From the NCBI GenBank assembly GCA_026184415.1, contig CM047942.1, forward strand, positions 3,162,001 through 3,226,000: a stretch of DNA of 64,000 nucleotides. The letters run 5' to 3'. This DNA is from Trichothecium roseum. Lineage: Eukaryota > Ascomycota > Sordariomycetes > Hypocreales. Both the position numbers and the translations under genes were made by a program. The notes below the pieces were generated by a model. That model saw only the letters and a list, made by a program, of their open reading frames with translations. It made no database searches and had not been told where the DNA came from. This document shows, in pieces, positions 12,191 to 23,050 of this stretch. The stretch's first letter is position 1; every line of letters begins with the position of its first letter.

Positions 12191-12841
12191 TCCTATGAAA
12201 GCTCTAGAAACAGGTTCCCCGTCATGCGATGCTCATGTAGAACATCCACGGCGACACGAACGCGTGGTTGTTGTCGGCCATGTGTTCCAGTAACAAAGGC
12301 CCCTCTCCATCTACTAGTGATGCAAGGGGGTCTAGGTGGATAGACAGGTACTCCGCACTCCGCAGGTAGAGGTCGCCACTGGGAAATGTTCTGCTAGCGG
12401 GCACCGCCGTGATCAACAGGTCCAGATCAGTACGTAGGCCGGGGGGAGGAGCCCCAGGGCGCGCGTCTGCTGCTACCCTCCACTGTCACGACCACTGTCA
12501 CCCACCAAGGCACTATCACCAAGGCATTACCACAACTACTACAGTAGCAGCATACCAGCCATGCCCCCGGCTTCCAACCCAGAACCCGGCTTTTCTCCCT
12601 CCTCACTCCAAGGCCCCAACAGCGGGTTTCCGGTGGAACAACTGCACCTGGTACGCTATCTGCAAGAAGAGAGCAGAAAAGCGACAAAGAACCGCGGTCG
12701 ACTTTTCATAGGTCAGAATCATCACACTTCACCTGCATTGGTTGGGGGGAGGAAGGGGGTGGAAGGGTGGGAAGAAGGAGAGACAACAAAAGGCACACAA
12801 TGGAAAGGGTTGGTAACACACGGCATGATCCTCGTTCGTCT

Positions 12842-12894
12842 CACACACACACACACACACACACACACTCTCTCTCTCTCTCTCTCTCTCTCTC
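12842..12894. repeat. compound (AC)n(TC)n microsatellite
   Basis: A run of AC dinucleotides (12842-12868) turns directly into a run of TC dinucleotides (12869-12894). Confidence 0.95.
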
Positions 12895-13880
12895 CGTCTT
12901 TCTGTGTCACCCCCGTCGCATCGTCGGTTATAAAAATGTATAGGTTTTAGGCGGGCGTCGCATCGCACGAGAAAGAAGCAAAAAAAAGGAGGGGGGACAA
13001 CGAGGGGGGGGCTGCTTTGTATCGCGACGGCTACGGCTACGGTGTCATACGTCCGTGTCACGCTTACTGTTCACTTTTGCATCTCTCTCGTGTCAACACA
13101 CCACCCATCACGGCGCTCATGCTTTATCCCCCCTCCCCCCTTCCCTTACCCTCTCACCCGCCTATAGGGATACTAATTACCTGAGGGGGGGAGGGGAGAT
13201 GCTTGTTCTAATCGCCGACCGAAACCTGGCACCGACAGAGACGACAACAGTTTCTCCAAACAGGAAGAAGAAGAAAAGTCAAAACGCGAGTTAATATAGA
13301 GCCGTGGTCAAAATATAACATGGATGGTGAATTTCTGCTTTCAATTGCATTGCCATCATGGGTGTGAGTGCGAGATAACATCCCGTTTGGTTGGACGTTT
13401 TGACAGACACCTTACCACCCACCCTCTATTACCGACCCGTTACCAACACAATGGCCTGTATTAAATCAAGAAAGAAAGGGGGGGAAATGACAAAAGTGCC
13501 GAATCTCGCTGTTAGTAACACCTCCCTAAAATCCTCAAACATCATATCCAAAGTGATCAGCCATGTTTGGCGTACATCTTGCTCAAAACCCCCTTCATAT
13601 GCCAAAGAAAAAAAGAGAGAAAAAAAGAAGAAGAAGAAAAAAAAAGCTCGGTCCGCCGCATACTTTACATGTACTTTGGAAAATGTCCTAATGCGTAAGC
13701 CTGCAGAAGTACTGCCAGATCTTGTCATCAAATTAATGCAGCTAGGCATCTTAGAGCCAAAACGGCTTACATAGTATTGGCAGCCTGCATGCTGCCTCGC
13801 GGCACGCCACACCCACATGCGATGCAACGCCATCCCGCAGGGCCCCTCCCCCTCCACCCTTCTTCTTCTGTCTCAAGGCT

Positions 13881-13892
13881 ATGTGTGCGTGC

Positions 13893-13952
<60 letters not shown>

Positions 13953-13957
13953 GTGTG
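13881..13957. repeat. (GT)n microsatellite
   Basis: About 75 bases of GT repeats with a few GC interruptions at both ends; the longest dinucleotide repeat in the window. Confidence 0.95.
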
Positions 13958-14111
13958 GTAACATGCACGTATTGCTACCACTAGTGGTATGTAGGTCACT
14001 GGCACGAAGTCCGCCATGCTTCGTAAAAAAAAAAATTGTACGCCGTACTCTCCCGTATATCACTCCGTTACACTCGCTCCGTACTTCACATGTACTTACA
14101 AGCCCCAGCTC

Positions 14112-16064
14112 CTAAAACACAACCAGACCGTGCATCTCCTCGTAGCGAATCCTGGCCCAGTTCACAATCTGACCCGTCCCCTCGGCCTGGTCCCGCCTGG
14201 CCCATACCCGCTCCACCAGGTCTCTGGCGTTGTACACGTACCCGAAGCCGCAGGTCCGCTCCATGACCATGAGCCGGTCCCTGATCACTACCCGCTGCTC
14301 CAGCTTCCAGCACGCCCCGCCCGCCATGACCAGCGGGAACATGAGACACGCCTCCAGCGGGCTGCCGTACCGAATCACCTGCACGTTGTCCAGGATCCCC
14401 GCCACCCCCTCCGCCACCCGCGCGTGGTCCAGCTCGTAGCCCTCTACGATCTGGTGCAGCCGCAGGCGGAGCGCATGCTGGAACGCCAGCGTCGCATGCA
14501 GCGCGTCCCCGTCCCCTCCTCCGTCCTTGCCGTCTCCTCCAAGGCTGGAACCGCCCGAGCTGCTCCTGGTCGACGAGGTCTGGACTGCCCGGGCGACCCC
14601 GCCGTACTCATAGGGCCAGTCGTGTATGCGCTCTTCGACCTGCGCCGCCTCGGCGCGGAACACGGCCTCCGACCGCGCGTCTACCCGGGTCTTGCGCTTG
14701 TCCGCCAGGCTGTTGATCTGGTCCACCAGGTGGAACAGGTTCTTGGGTATGCCGTACACGGCCGAATCCTCGTCGTCGTGCGTCCCGCTGCTGGCGCCCT
14801 CCAGCAGCTCCGCGTCCCGCGCCTCGTCCTCCATCAGGGGCGGCCTGCACGTCGACACCGTGGCCGCCGAGTCCAGGAACCGGGACAGCCGGAGGAGGAA
14901 CTTGTGGTACCCCGTCCAGCCCTCGCCGTGCTTCCGCCTGAGCGCGGCCAGCAGCCGCTTGGCCCCCTTGAGGTGCAGCTTCCACCCTTCGCTCGTCCCG
15001 TCGAAGAGCTCCGTCATGCACAGCAGGAGGCTGCTCACGAGCGCGATGTCGGCGTTGTTGCCGTCCACGTGGGGCAGCAGCCTGGCCAGCGACGAGGTGG
15101 CTTGGCCCTGGTGCACCAGCCCCCGGTTTCCCATGCTCGGCTGCATCTTTCTCCAGTGGTTCCCGGACAGCGCGAGCAAGCAGTGCAGTATGAGTTCGTT
15201 TGACTGGGCCATCGGTAGTAGATATCGGACATAGGGGTTGTCGATCGAGGAGCGTCGGGAGAGGAGCGACGAGACGATGGTGGAATAGTGGTTGAGAAGG
15301 GCGCGGTCGTGCGGCGATTGCAGCTGCGGCATGAGTTGCAGGACGTATAGTGACAGCGAGCCCCCGTCGGCGGAGTCGGACGAGCTCCCGGTGCTCGCGG
15401 GCGTATACGCATCAAGCAGCTGCGGCGACGACGCTCTGCCGAGATCCCACACGTTGACCGGCATGTCCGTCATGTCAAACTCGCTCTTGATGACGGGCCT
15501 TCTGTAATCCATGCTAGATATCGAATCCGCCCGTCCGCTATGCGGTGTGTTGATCGTCGGGCTTCCCCCGCGTATGACCAGGCTTTGTGAAACTTCTGGC
15601 GATAACGAGGACATGCCCGAGGCTTGGCCGGTGCTGGGCGTCGATTGCACATATTGCTGCTCTGACATGTTGACGCCGTAGGTTTCTGCGTACGGCAAGC
15701 CGTTCATCCGCATCGGCTCTGCCACAGCTTGCTTGGCTGCCGTCTTCCTCGCAGTCTCCTTGGCTCTCCGGTCAGGCGGCCAATGGCAGTCCAGACACAG
15801 TCGCCGGCAGTCGCCGCACTTGGGCTTGATCTCGTCGCATTTCTTCTTGCGCTGCTTGCACATGAGGCAGCCGGTCTGCACCCTCTTGATGCGTGCCTTG
15901 GGCGCGTCGTCCGGCGGTGTCGTCGCAACTATGCACCCGTCCGACATCTCTCGCGGTCGACACGGCAGCGACAGGCGGAGGCATCGCGAGCAGGGTACGT
16001 TGCCATCGCAGGCTTGCTTGATTTGAGCGCAGCGATGGCAGACAGGCCGCCGTTCGACCGTCAT
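14112..16064 (-). CDS. fungal transcription factor with two Zn2Cys6 clusters
   Basis: A single-exon 650-residue regulator. The first cluster is Cys9, 12, 19, 25, 28, 35 (CHRC, then CSRC). The second is Cys66, 69, 76, 83, 86, 93, with the classical basic stretch KQRKKKC and a WP after the last Cys. Both have complete cysteine sets. The second resembles the DNA-binding domain seen with the Fungal_trans_2 (PF11951) group; the first has few basic residues between its second and third Cys. A long Ser/Thr-rich linker leads to a helical regulatory domain from about residue 260 to the end (for example SNELILHCLLALSGNHWR). It presumably binds CGG-type sites in the nucleus; its target genes are unknown. 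ATG 16064 is the first ATG in frame. Confidence 0.9.
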   Translation of the reverse strand: MTVERRPVCHRCAQIKQACDGNVPCSRCLRLSLPCRPREMSDGCIVATTPPDDAPKARIKRVQTGCLMCKQRKKKCDEIKPKCGDCRRLCLDCHWPPDRRAKETARKTAAKQAVAEPMRMNGLPYAETYGVNMSEQQYVQSTPSTGQASGMSSLSPEVSQSLVIRGGSPTINTPHSGRADSISSMDYRRPVIKSEFDMTDMPVNVWDLGRASSPQLLDAYTPASTGSSSDSADGGSLSLYVLQLMPQLQSPHDRALLNHYSTIVSSLLSRRSSIDNPYVRYLLPMAQSNELILHCLLALSGNHWRKMQPSMGNRGLVHQGQATSSLARLLPHVDGNNADIALVSSLLLCMTELFDGTSEGWKLHLKGAKRLLAALRRKHGEGWTGYHKFLLRLSRFLDSAATVSTCRPPLMEDEARDAELLEGASSGTHDDEDSAVYGIPKNLFHLVDQINSLADKRKTRVDARSEAVFRAEAAQVEERIHDWPYEYGGVARAVQTSSTRSSSGGSSLGGDGKDGGGDGDALHATLAFQHALRLRLHQIVEGYELDHARVAEGVAGILDNVQVIRYGSPLEACLMFPLVMAGGACWKLEQRVVIRDRLMVMERTCGFGYVYNARDLVERVWARRDQAEGTGQIVNWARIRYEEMHGLVVF

Positions 16065-16306
16065 CCTTGGAAGCACCCTCTGTGTTGTGTCGTAGTCGTG
16101 GTGGGCTTTTTCCTTTTTGTTTCCTTGCGCAAGGTTGCTCCCTGGCCGTGCTTCTCCGGGGTCGCGGCCCGGTCGTCAATCGTGGGGATCAACGGAACGT
16201 GCTCCAGTCGTTTTTCTTTGTCCTCTCTTTGTAGCGTCGCAAATATGTATCCAGTGACCAATGTCTTATAAGCAACGTAATAATATCCAGTAATCGATTT
16301 GCGTGC

Positions 16307-16307
16307 G

Positions 16308-16359
<52 letters not shown>
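16307..16359. repeat. (GTT)n microsatellite
   Basis: About 17 uninterrupted GTT units, some 245 bases before the start codon of the zinc-cluster regulator. Confidence 0.95.
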
Positions 16360-17202
16360 AAGCCTTGGATAATGAACAAATGCGCTTAATTGCAGGTTAA
16401 TAAGCGTACGACGACGACTCTCGCGTCGAGTTTGTTGGCTCACTATCGTCGGTATCCCCATTTACGCCGCGTAGGATTCGGAGATTGGGGATCTTCTCCC
16501 CCCCCCCCCCCTCTCCCTCTCCCTCGTTCTCGTTGGCGTTTCGGAGGTATTATCGAGCTTTCTGGGTTTAACGATTTGCAACTGGCGATCGGAGCCGGGG
16601 CGGCGGGGGCGCAGGGACCATTCGTCAATCTCTCCAAGACAAGGGGGGAGGCCAAGGATTGCTTCAGGAGGACTTTAGCTCCGCCGCTCCCTCTCTGTTA
16701 ATACTCCGTAAAGTGTGTCTGAACACGGGGGTTACTGCTGTACGGGGAGCCCCTCTGTGGTTTTCTTCGCCAAAAAACGCCTTCATCTGTTCTTCAACTC
16801 CGTGCCGCCTTTTTTTTTTCGCCCCGGACTTTTGAAAAGAGGGAAATGGATGAAGAGGGCAGAAGCTGAGAGGTCCCCGGCCGGCAAAGTCAAACTTCCA
16901 GTTGCTGGTGACCTTTTTTTTTCTCCTTCGGATTTGATCGGCGTTGTTATAAGGCTAAGCGAAAGTTTAATTGGATTTGCTCCCGGAGAGTTTCGTTAGC
17001 AAGTCGGAGGAGGAGGAGGGGGGCTGGGTCGAGAATTGTCTCGGGAGTCTTGGCTAATGAAGAAATGCTAGCCCTTCTGTATGCTGTCAGTGTATGTTGT
17101 CGGTGTATGCTGCTAGTTCGTTCTTTAGTTTAGACGGTAACAGGACAGTGTCATATGCATCATCTGGCCAAGTAACAGCATCAAATTGAGCACAGGGCCA
17201 TC

Positions 17203-17243
17203 TTTTCTTCTTCTTCTTCTTCTTCTTCTTCTTCTTCTTCTTC
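17203..17243. repeat. (TTC)n microsatellite
   Basis: About 12 TTC units in intergenic DNA, a second locus of the same repeat as at 12136. Confidence 0.9.
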
Positions 17244-17839
17244 TCTTGTTTCTTTTGTGCAGTTGGAAAGGGTACGGAGTAGGATTCTCAACCAAGGGGG
17301 AGATCCGACCTGTATGGTAGGCATGTCGGCAATCTATATAGGATCCATCCATGTCTTGGCCAGCGCGGCGCGCCTTGATTGGTAACGTTCCTGTTCCGAC
17401 ATGTTAGACTACATGCCCGCTGCATGCTCGCTCCAATGTATCACCCGGCGGCCGACTCGTCACCGCCGACTTTTTTTCTTCTTCTTAATAACGGCAACCA
17501 ATGAGGTGATACCATTCATCGTGTAACAGGGCAGTAAAAGCCACACAGATTCCTTGTTTCAAGTACAATCGAGCGATGCCCAACTTAACCCGCGAGCTGC
17601 TCCATGCTCGAGAGCCTGTCTCTGTCTCCCCCGTGTTGCCATGGTATTGCCAATTTATATATGACGTAAAAAGCCCGTCGCCTTTATATGCGTTACACCC
17701 GATTCGCCTCACCTCGCTTCTCGCGGTCGGACACGTCTCGAAAGTGGTAACCGCAGTGTTTGATCACATCAAAGAGAAGACCCCCCCCCCTCCCCCCTCT
17801 CCACTCCCCAGGTTTCGTGCTCGGTATCACTGGCTAATT

Positions 17840-18956
17840 TCACATATCCCAGTGAGCCAACCGGATCTCCCTTGCCGTGCCATCGATGAATTCCCTGGCT
17901 TGCCAGAGGTCGTTGTCCATGTGCATGAATGGATGGGGAACACCTGGGAACCTTCGTAGTGTAACGTGATTCCCTGCTTGAACCATCTTCATTGCATAAG
18001 CTTCCCCTTCGTCTCTGAGAGGATCCGCACCAGCCGTGTAAATGACTGTCCGAGCGAGGTTCGCGTGATCGGGAGCTTCGAGGAGATTCAAGAACCAACC
18101 GGCATCGGCCAAGGTAGCTTCTTGCTTTATCTTATCGAACCAAGCAAGACGCATCCAGTTGAGGCAGGGTGCGAACTGATTCTCCCTCATCGAGGACCAG
18201 GGTGACTCGGACGGTGTCGCATACTTGCCAAAGTAGTCAATGACTGGTGTCCCCGCAGCTACCAAGCGGAGGGAAACATCGGTGCCCCGGGCCAAATGGG
18301 CCAGTGCCAGAGCAATGGTTGCACCGGCCGAAACGCCACCCAAGGAGATGCTATCCGGTTTGATGTTGAAAATGTCTGCTCCACTGGCGTGAATAAACTT
18401 GACGACCTCCCAGCTATCCGTGATACCGGTCGGATACGGGTGCTCAGGCACCAGACGGTATCCTACGTCAATGACGACAACGTTGGCTTTTACGCACACA
18501 TGTTGGCATATATGCCCTTCCGTGTCAAGGTCTCCGACAGCCCAGCCCCCTCCATGGAAATCAACATGCACCGGCCACGGGCCCTTGGATTCCGGCTCAT
18601 ACACCCTCAAAGGAATGTCCACCGAGTCACCATCCGGATAGATTGTGACCGAGGCATCATAGATGCGACCAACTTTCGGAGCTGGCCCTGTGCCGTAGCC
18701 GTAGAGCGTGGAGTAGTTCTTCCGTAGCTGAGCGAGATCAGGTGGGCGCATGGGTGTATTCGCGACGTGTTTATTGTAGAGCTCTTCAAACACATGATCG
18801 AGCTTTCCCGTCATGGATGGATGTATGGGCTGAAGCACCTCGTGCCTGGCCTCGGGAGCCGCCTTGTCTGAGGCGCCATGTCAGTCCGCCGTTCTAATGG
18901 TAAAGATCGACATGAAGCAGAAAATGGAAGAGAGAGAATCCCAACATACCGGGCAT
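17840..18956 (-). CDS. alpha/beta hydrolase, hormone-sensitive-lipase-like (abhydrolase_3)
   Basis: Two exons: a seven-base first exon (18950-18956, ATG CCC G) and 17840-18867. The intron 18868-18949 has a GTATGT donor, a CTGAC branch site and a CAG acceptor. The product has 344 residues. The oxyanion-hole motif HGGGW is at about 107-111, the nucleophile Ser182 in GVSAG, the acid Asp284 in ADPLRDEG and the base His314 in VPHPF. This is the HSL-type esterase/lipase family acting on short-chain or aromatic esters; no signal peptide is seen, so it is probably cytosolic. The nucleophile elbow reads GVSAG where most family members have GDSAG. It is divergent from the FAD monooxygenase gene, which may hint at a shared catabolic role, but this is inference. 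Confidence 0.85.
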
Positions 18957-19977
18957 GGTCAAGAAAGAGAGGGCCCTTTGCTGTTTTAAACCTTGCCCGT
19001 CGGATCAGAGTTTAGAGTGTAATGGAGAAAGCACGGCCTGTTCGGTCTGTTAGGCCTCGAGCGGTGGGATTCGCCAAAAGTGTGTGCCGTGTGGTTAAGA
19101 TGGAGACTTTTTTGTAGAAAAATCCTGACTTGTAACACGCACGGAATAGAAGCTTTCCAAAGTAGGCATGCAAGATGCGACGCGCTTCCCTGACTAGGAA
19201 GATTAGATGGATGGGAGGCGGGGAGAGGAGGGGGCAATTCCCTGTAGTACTCCGTAAAGTCTGACTTTTGAGTGGGTGGTCAGCGGCGCACCGTCGCGTC
19301 AACCAATTTTGCCTTTTTTTATATATATCGGGGGGGGGGGGGTTCATTTGCGACGGCGACTGATGTTCATCTTACCCTCCAAGCTGACCTTGACTCTGAT
19401 AAAAATCTACCCACACCACAATCTTGTTAGAAATTACCACAATAAGAATAGATGTTTCACCACAAAGGACCACTTCAAAATGTGGTGACAAGCCAGAGGA
19501 GGTACCTAAGCGACGGTCAGTAGAAACATTAAGAACGAAAAAAAAATTAACTAGGGATACTTGATACCTAACTCTATGAGACAAAGGCATTCACAGTGAC
19601 TGCGTCACCGAATTGGCAATGTGGTGCCTATTCAATATTCTCAAGTGCCTATTTCTTAGACCATTAGCCGCAGTGAATGTAAGAATTGATTTACACACCA
19701 TCAAATAATGGGGACCGTACCCAGCAGGTATCTTCTATCCTCTCCCCCCAGCCCCCCAACAAACAACAAGGGTTCCATCTTGGTAGCCACATCGATCATC
19801 AAGACGAGGACCACTACATCGTTGACAGCTGTCATCGCCCATCATCTTTCGGTCCGCGCCGTAGCTGTAGCGGGGCGGTAAGCTTTGAAGCCTTATTACC
19901 TTGTCTAAAGCTCCATACCAACCCAAACCAAACGCACGAGCCGGTCATCAGAACGGCTCTCGCTACCTCGGATCGTC
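18957..19977. other. divergent promoter region, hydrolase/monooxygenase
   Basis: One kilobase shared by the two divergent genes. It holds one TACTCCGTA (19248-19256), a G-run at about 19330-19341 and AT-richer stretches. No gene or clear operator is seen. Confidence 0.55.
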
Positions 19978-21416
19978 ATGTCCACGGAAGCGACACGCAA
20001 CGGGGGGCTTCCGGTTGTCATAATTGGCGCCGGCGTTGTAGGATTATGCCTAGCTCATGGCTTGGCCAATGTAAGTCTATCCCTACAGCAGTTATACAAT
20101 CCTCACCCAAATCCAAAACGGAAAGAGCTTTGTTTTTTCCCATCGAGCAAGGGTGGGGATGGTCTAGCTGTTTCTGTTCCCCTTGGAGCTCTCCTTAAAC
20201 CAAGAAGCGTATCCATGGCTGATAAAAACATTTCTCTTCTTCTCCTCCTTAGGCCGGCATACCTTTCGAGGTCTACGAGCGGGATGAATCCGCCATCTCC
20301 AGAGATCAGGGATGGGCCATCACCCTCCACTGGTGTCTCCCCTTTCTGCGCGCACTCGTCACGCCCCAGGCGCTGGTGGACGCCGTAGAACACACCCAAG
20401 TCGATCCCGCCGTCGGTGCCAATGATACAGGCAACTTTCTATTCCTCAATCTCGCGACCCTTGACGTGAAATTCCGGATCCCACCCAACCACAGGCGTAG
20501 GGTGAACAGAGAACGGTTCCGTCAAATGTTGTTGCGTGATGAACGTGTTTCGAGCCGGATCAGATGGGGCAAAAAACTGTTTAACCTCGCCATGTTGGAC
20601 GACGGAAATGTGAGAGCAACCTTTGATGATGGCTCCGAGACCATGAGCCAAATCGTGGTCGGGGCAGAAGGCACCAAGTCCAGGACTCGGGAGTTTGTCG
20701 CCCCGGAGACCCATCACAACCACCCTCTGGCAGTGAAGCTGCTCGGTACCGCCGTTACCATGACCCCGGACCAAGTGCAGCCGCTTAGAGCCATCGACCC
20801 TCTTCTCTTCCAGGGCTGCCACCCGGAGACCAAGAGCTTTCTATGGGTATCAGCGCTCGATACCCCCGCCACAAACGGATCAGAGGGTACACCCGATGAG
20901 CATTATCGTATGCAACTCATTGTGTCATGGCCCATATTGACAGAGCAGGATGACCCACCTCTCGAGAGCGATGCGGAGAGGGCAGAGGAGATGAAGCGTC
21001 GGGCGGCGGGCTTCCATCCCACACTCTTGTCCGCGATCCAAGCTGTCCCCTCAGACGGTACCCACTCAGTCCAGGATGTCAAAATTCAAGACTGGCCCTG
21101 CTTGCCATGGGACAACCACGGCGGCGCCGTAACTCTCGTCGGAGACGCTGCGCACGCCATGACCATGTATCGTGGGGAGGCCGCCAATCACGGCATAATG
21201 GATGCCTATCATCTCGTTCACGCTCTGAAGCAGATTTACTCCGAGGGCAGAGATAAGGGGGAGGTCATTGACAGCTATGAGGCCGAGATGAGAGGGAGGA
21301 CGAGCGTAGCGGTGGAATGGAGCCGGGAAGCATGTCTGGGGGCACATGATTATGACGGGCTGAATGAAAGATCTGCTGTTCTTAGGAGGAGGGCGGTGAA
21401 ACTACCTGAGGCTTAG
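19978..21416 (+). CDS. FAD-dependent monooxygenase (salicylate-hydroxylase-like)
   Basis: Two exons, 19978-20070 and 20253-21416, intron in phase 0 with GTAAGT donor and TTAG acceptor; product 418 residues. The group A flavoprotein hydroxylase fold is shown by the dinucleotide motif GAGVVGLCLAHGLA near residues 17-30 directly at the intron, the second motif VVGAEGTKSRTR (normally GADG; here Glu replaces Asp), and the FAD-ribityl motif LVGDAAHAM. Such enzymes hydroxylate aromatic or polyketide substrates with NAD(P)H and oxygen. The region after the GD motif reads MYRGEAANHGIMDAYHL where many relatives have P-x-GGQG, so the flavin loop is variant. No signal peptide. The substrate is unknown and there is no surrounding biosynthetic cluster. 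Confidence 0.87.
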
Positions 21417-22329
21417 GGTCTTGGGCATTGCAGCAGCGAGTACGCCAGCCTGTGTCAATTATTCCCTTGACAGTTGGCTTTTTGGTATTTCGCTCTTTGG
21501 TTAATGATGGGTGGGTGGTTTGCTTTTTCCACGCGCCATGACTCTGTGAACGAGAGCACATGGTCAGATCCATATGCCATTAGGGTAATGGATAGGGACG
21601 TCGTGGGGGGGCGGTACGAGTACGCTGAGGGATCAAGGGGTAGGAGACTGTCTATAATGGGTGGACATGTGCGTGTGTCTCAACGGACTCTTTCAACCAG
21701 TCTTTCTCTCCGTTGGCTGTAACTCATAGGTGACTTAATATCCACGACGGTAACGCGAGATTTGAGCAGTGATGGTGGGTGATTGTGGAGAGGTGGTGTT
21801 CAGTCGAGGCCTGCGTTGCTTTCTATGTAATGGAATGGAACGGATGCTGTACCTCCGTTATCTACTGCTGTAATACCTGGACAACTTGGGTTAGTCTAAC
21901 TATTATAGAGAAATTTTCATATTTGGCCTACTATATTATAACTCCTGCTCTTAATGTTTGTTTTTAGGAACATTGTTGCCTCTCGCTTAAGGCGGGGTGT
22001 GGGTACCCGCAGGTGTACTTGTAGGTACTTGTATTAAATCATAAGTTAGTTACGAAGGTATAGAAAAGAATATGAGGCTGTAAATACTTAATATAATACA
22101 ATAGTAATATATATATAAATATAATAGTAATATATATACGAATATAATAGTGATGTATATGCGAATATAATGGTAATATATATACAAATATAGGAAAAGA
22201 TTATATATAAATATAATCGAAGGGAAATAAAAGAATTCTAAGGTATTTTTTAACAAAAAAATACTTATATTTATTAATAATACTTTTAGGAGAGTATAGT
22301 GAGGTTATTATATGAGAAAGTAAAGTTTA
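21417..22329. other. intergenic region turning AT-rich
   Basis: The composition drops from mixed to strongly AT-rich after about 21890 and stays so to about 22330. No gene is seen. It contains the 23-bp minisatellite listed separately and borders the left arm of the palindrome. Confidence 0.6.
22095..22186. repeat. AT-rich 23-bp minisatellite, four units
   Basis: Four head-to-tail units of 23 bases (22095-22117, 22118-22140, 22141-22163, 22164-22186) share the core AATATAATAGTAATATATAT with a few substitutions. Several are T/C or A/G differences, compatible with RIP-like mutation, but this was not tested. Confidence 0.8.
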
Positions 22330-22830
22330 CTAGGCAAAGTTACGTAGTAATTTTGCGAGTGTAGTTTTAGGTGCTGTAGGTGTCGAAAGCGTACCTACTA
22401 GATTTGTTTTTCTTAAGGGGCATTTGGTTATCACGTAAAGAAACGACGGGGAGCAATGACCTACTAAAATTCCGTTGCCAACGTACGTAGTGGTAGTAGC
22501 TAAGGGGTTCGCAAAGCAACCGCAAGTCACGAAGCCCCTCTCCCTCTTGCCTGGCTGGTGGCGGCTCCTTCCTCGAGTCGCCTCGAGGAAGGAGCCAACC
22601 CACGAGCTAGGCAAGAGGTCGAGTGACTTCGTGAATCACGGCAGAATACCTTCAGCTAATCACTCCTCGCGTATACAAATAATTATAAGTGATTCACTAA
22701 TTGCTCCTCGTCGTTATTTCGCGTGATGCCCAAATATCCCATAAGAAGAGCAAATCTGACAGCTACGCTTGTGCTCCTGCATACTGTATCCCCAAGGCTA
22801 CGCAGCAGCTTTGCTCAAATATCACTCCTA
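22330..22830. repeat. long palindrome (foldback repeat), about 500 bp
   Basis: Two arms, about 22330-22576 and 22582-22830, are imperfect reverse complements around a spacer of a few bases near 22577-22581. The inner 35 bases match almost perfectly (both arms carry CTCTTGCCT and GGCTCCTTCCTCGAG). The middle parts still align: AGATTTG at 22409 faces CAAATCT at 22751, and AACGACG near 22442 has its partner near 22710. The outer ends are eroded. The transcript could fold into a hairpin. No transposase gene or target-site duplication was recognised. Confidence 0.75.
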
Positions 22831-22880
22831 CTACTACTACTAGCTACAACGGACTTCTCAGATAAGTCACAAAATCACTC

Positions 22881-23050
22881 GCCCTCTTGCGTGCTCTTGG
22901 GTTGGCTCCTTCCTCAACTTTCGCCCTCTTTCCTGCTCTTGGACTGGCTCCTTCTTCGACTTTCGCCTTCCTTCCTACTATGGGGTTGGCTCCTTCCTCG
23001 AGGATGAAGGTCGAGGAAGGAGCTAACTCAAGAGCAGGAAGGAAGGCAAA
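22881..23050. repeat. 42-bp repeat: three direct copies and one inverted copy
   Basis: Direct copies begin at 22881, 22923 and 22965; each starts GCC and contains TTGGCTCCTTCCTC or a one- to two-base variant. An inverted copy follows at about 23009-23050. The same core is also the inner part of the palindrome centred at 22579, so six copies of one repeat family lie within 530 bases. Read in one frame, the direct copies give a 14-residue repeat of the type SPSFLLxxWLLxxL, probably without meaning as protein. Confidence 0.8.

Larger units (their letters stand above)
10515..14111. other. gene-poor, microsatellite-rich spacer
   Basis: No gene is seen in 3.6 kb. The stretch is unusually rich in simple repeats, listed separately, and in the word TACGGAGTA (11170, 11413, 11675 and 11766). 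The open frames encode only His/Thr or Ser/Leu repeats derived from the microsatellites. The right end overlaps the 3' flank of the zinc-cluster regulator gene. Confidence 0.6.
16065..17839. other. intergenic region with simple repeats
   Basis: This is the promoter side of the zinc-cluster regulator and the 3' flank of the alpha/beta hydrolase gene. It holds two trinucleotide microsatellites, a C-run at about 16499-16511 and two copies of TACGGAGTA (16702, 17273). No gene is seen. Confidence 0.6.

Noticed and set aside
12561..12950. 129-codon frame with Thr/His and Ser/Leu runs
   Set aside because: The repeats are direct translations of the AC/TC microsatellite.
22723..23007. Open frame encoding a 14-residue repeat
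   Set aside because: It is a by-product of the 42-bp DNA repeat, which also occurs inverted and out of frame.
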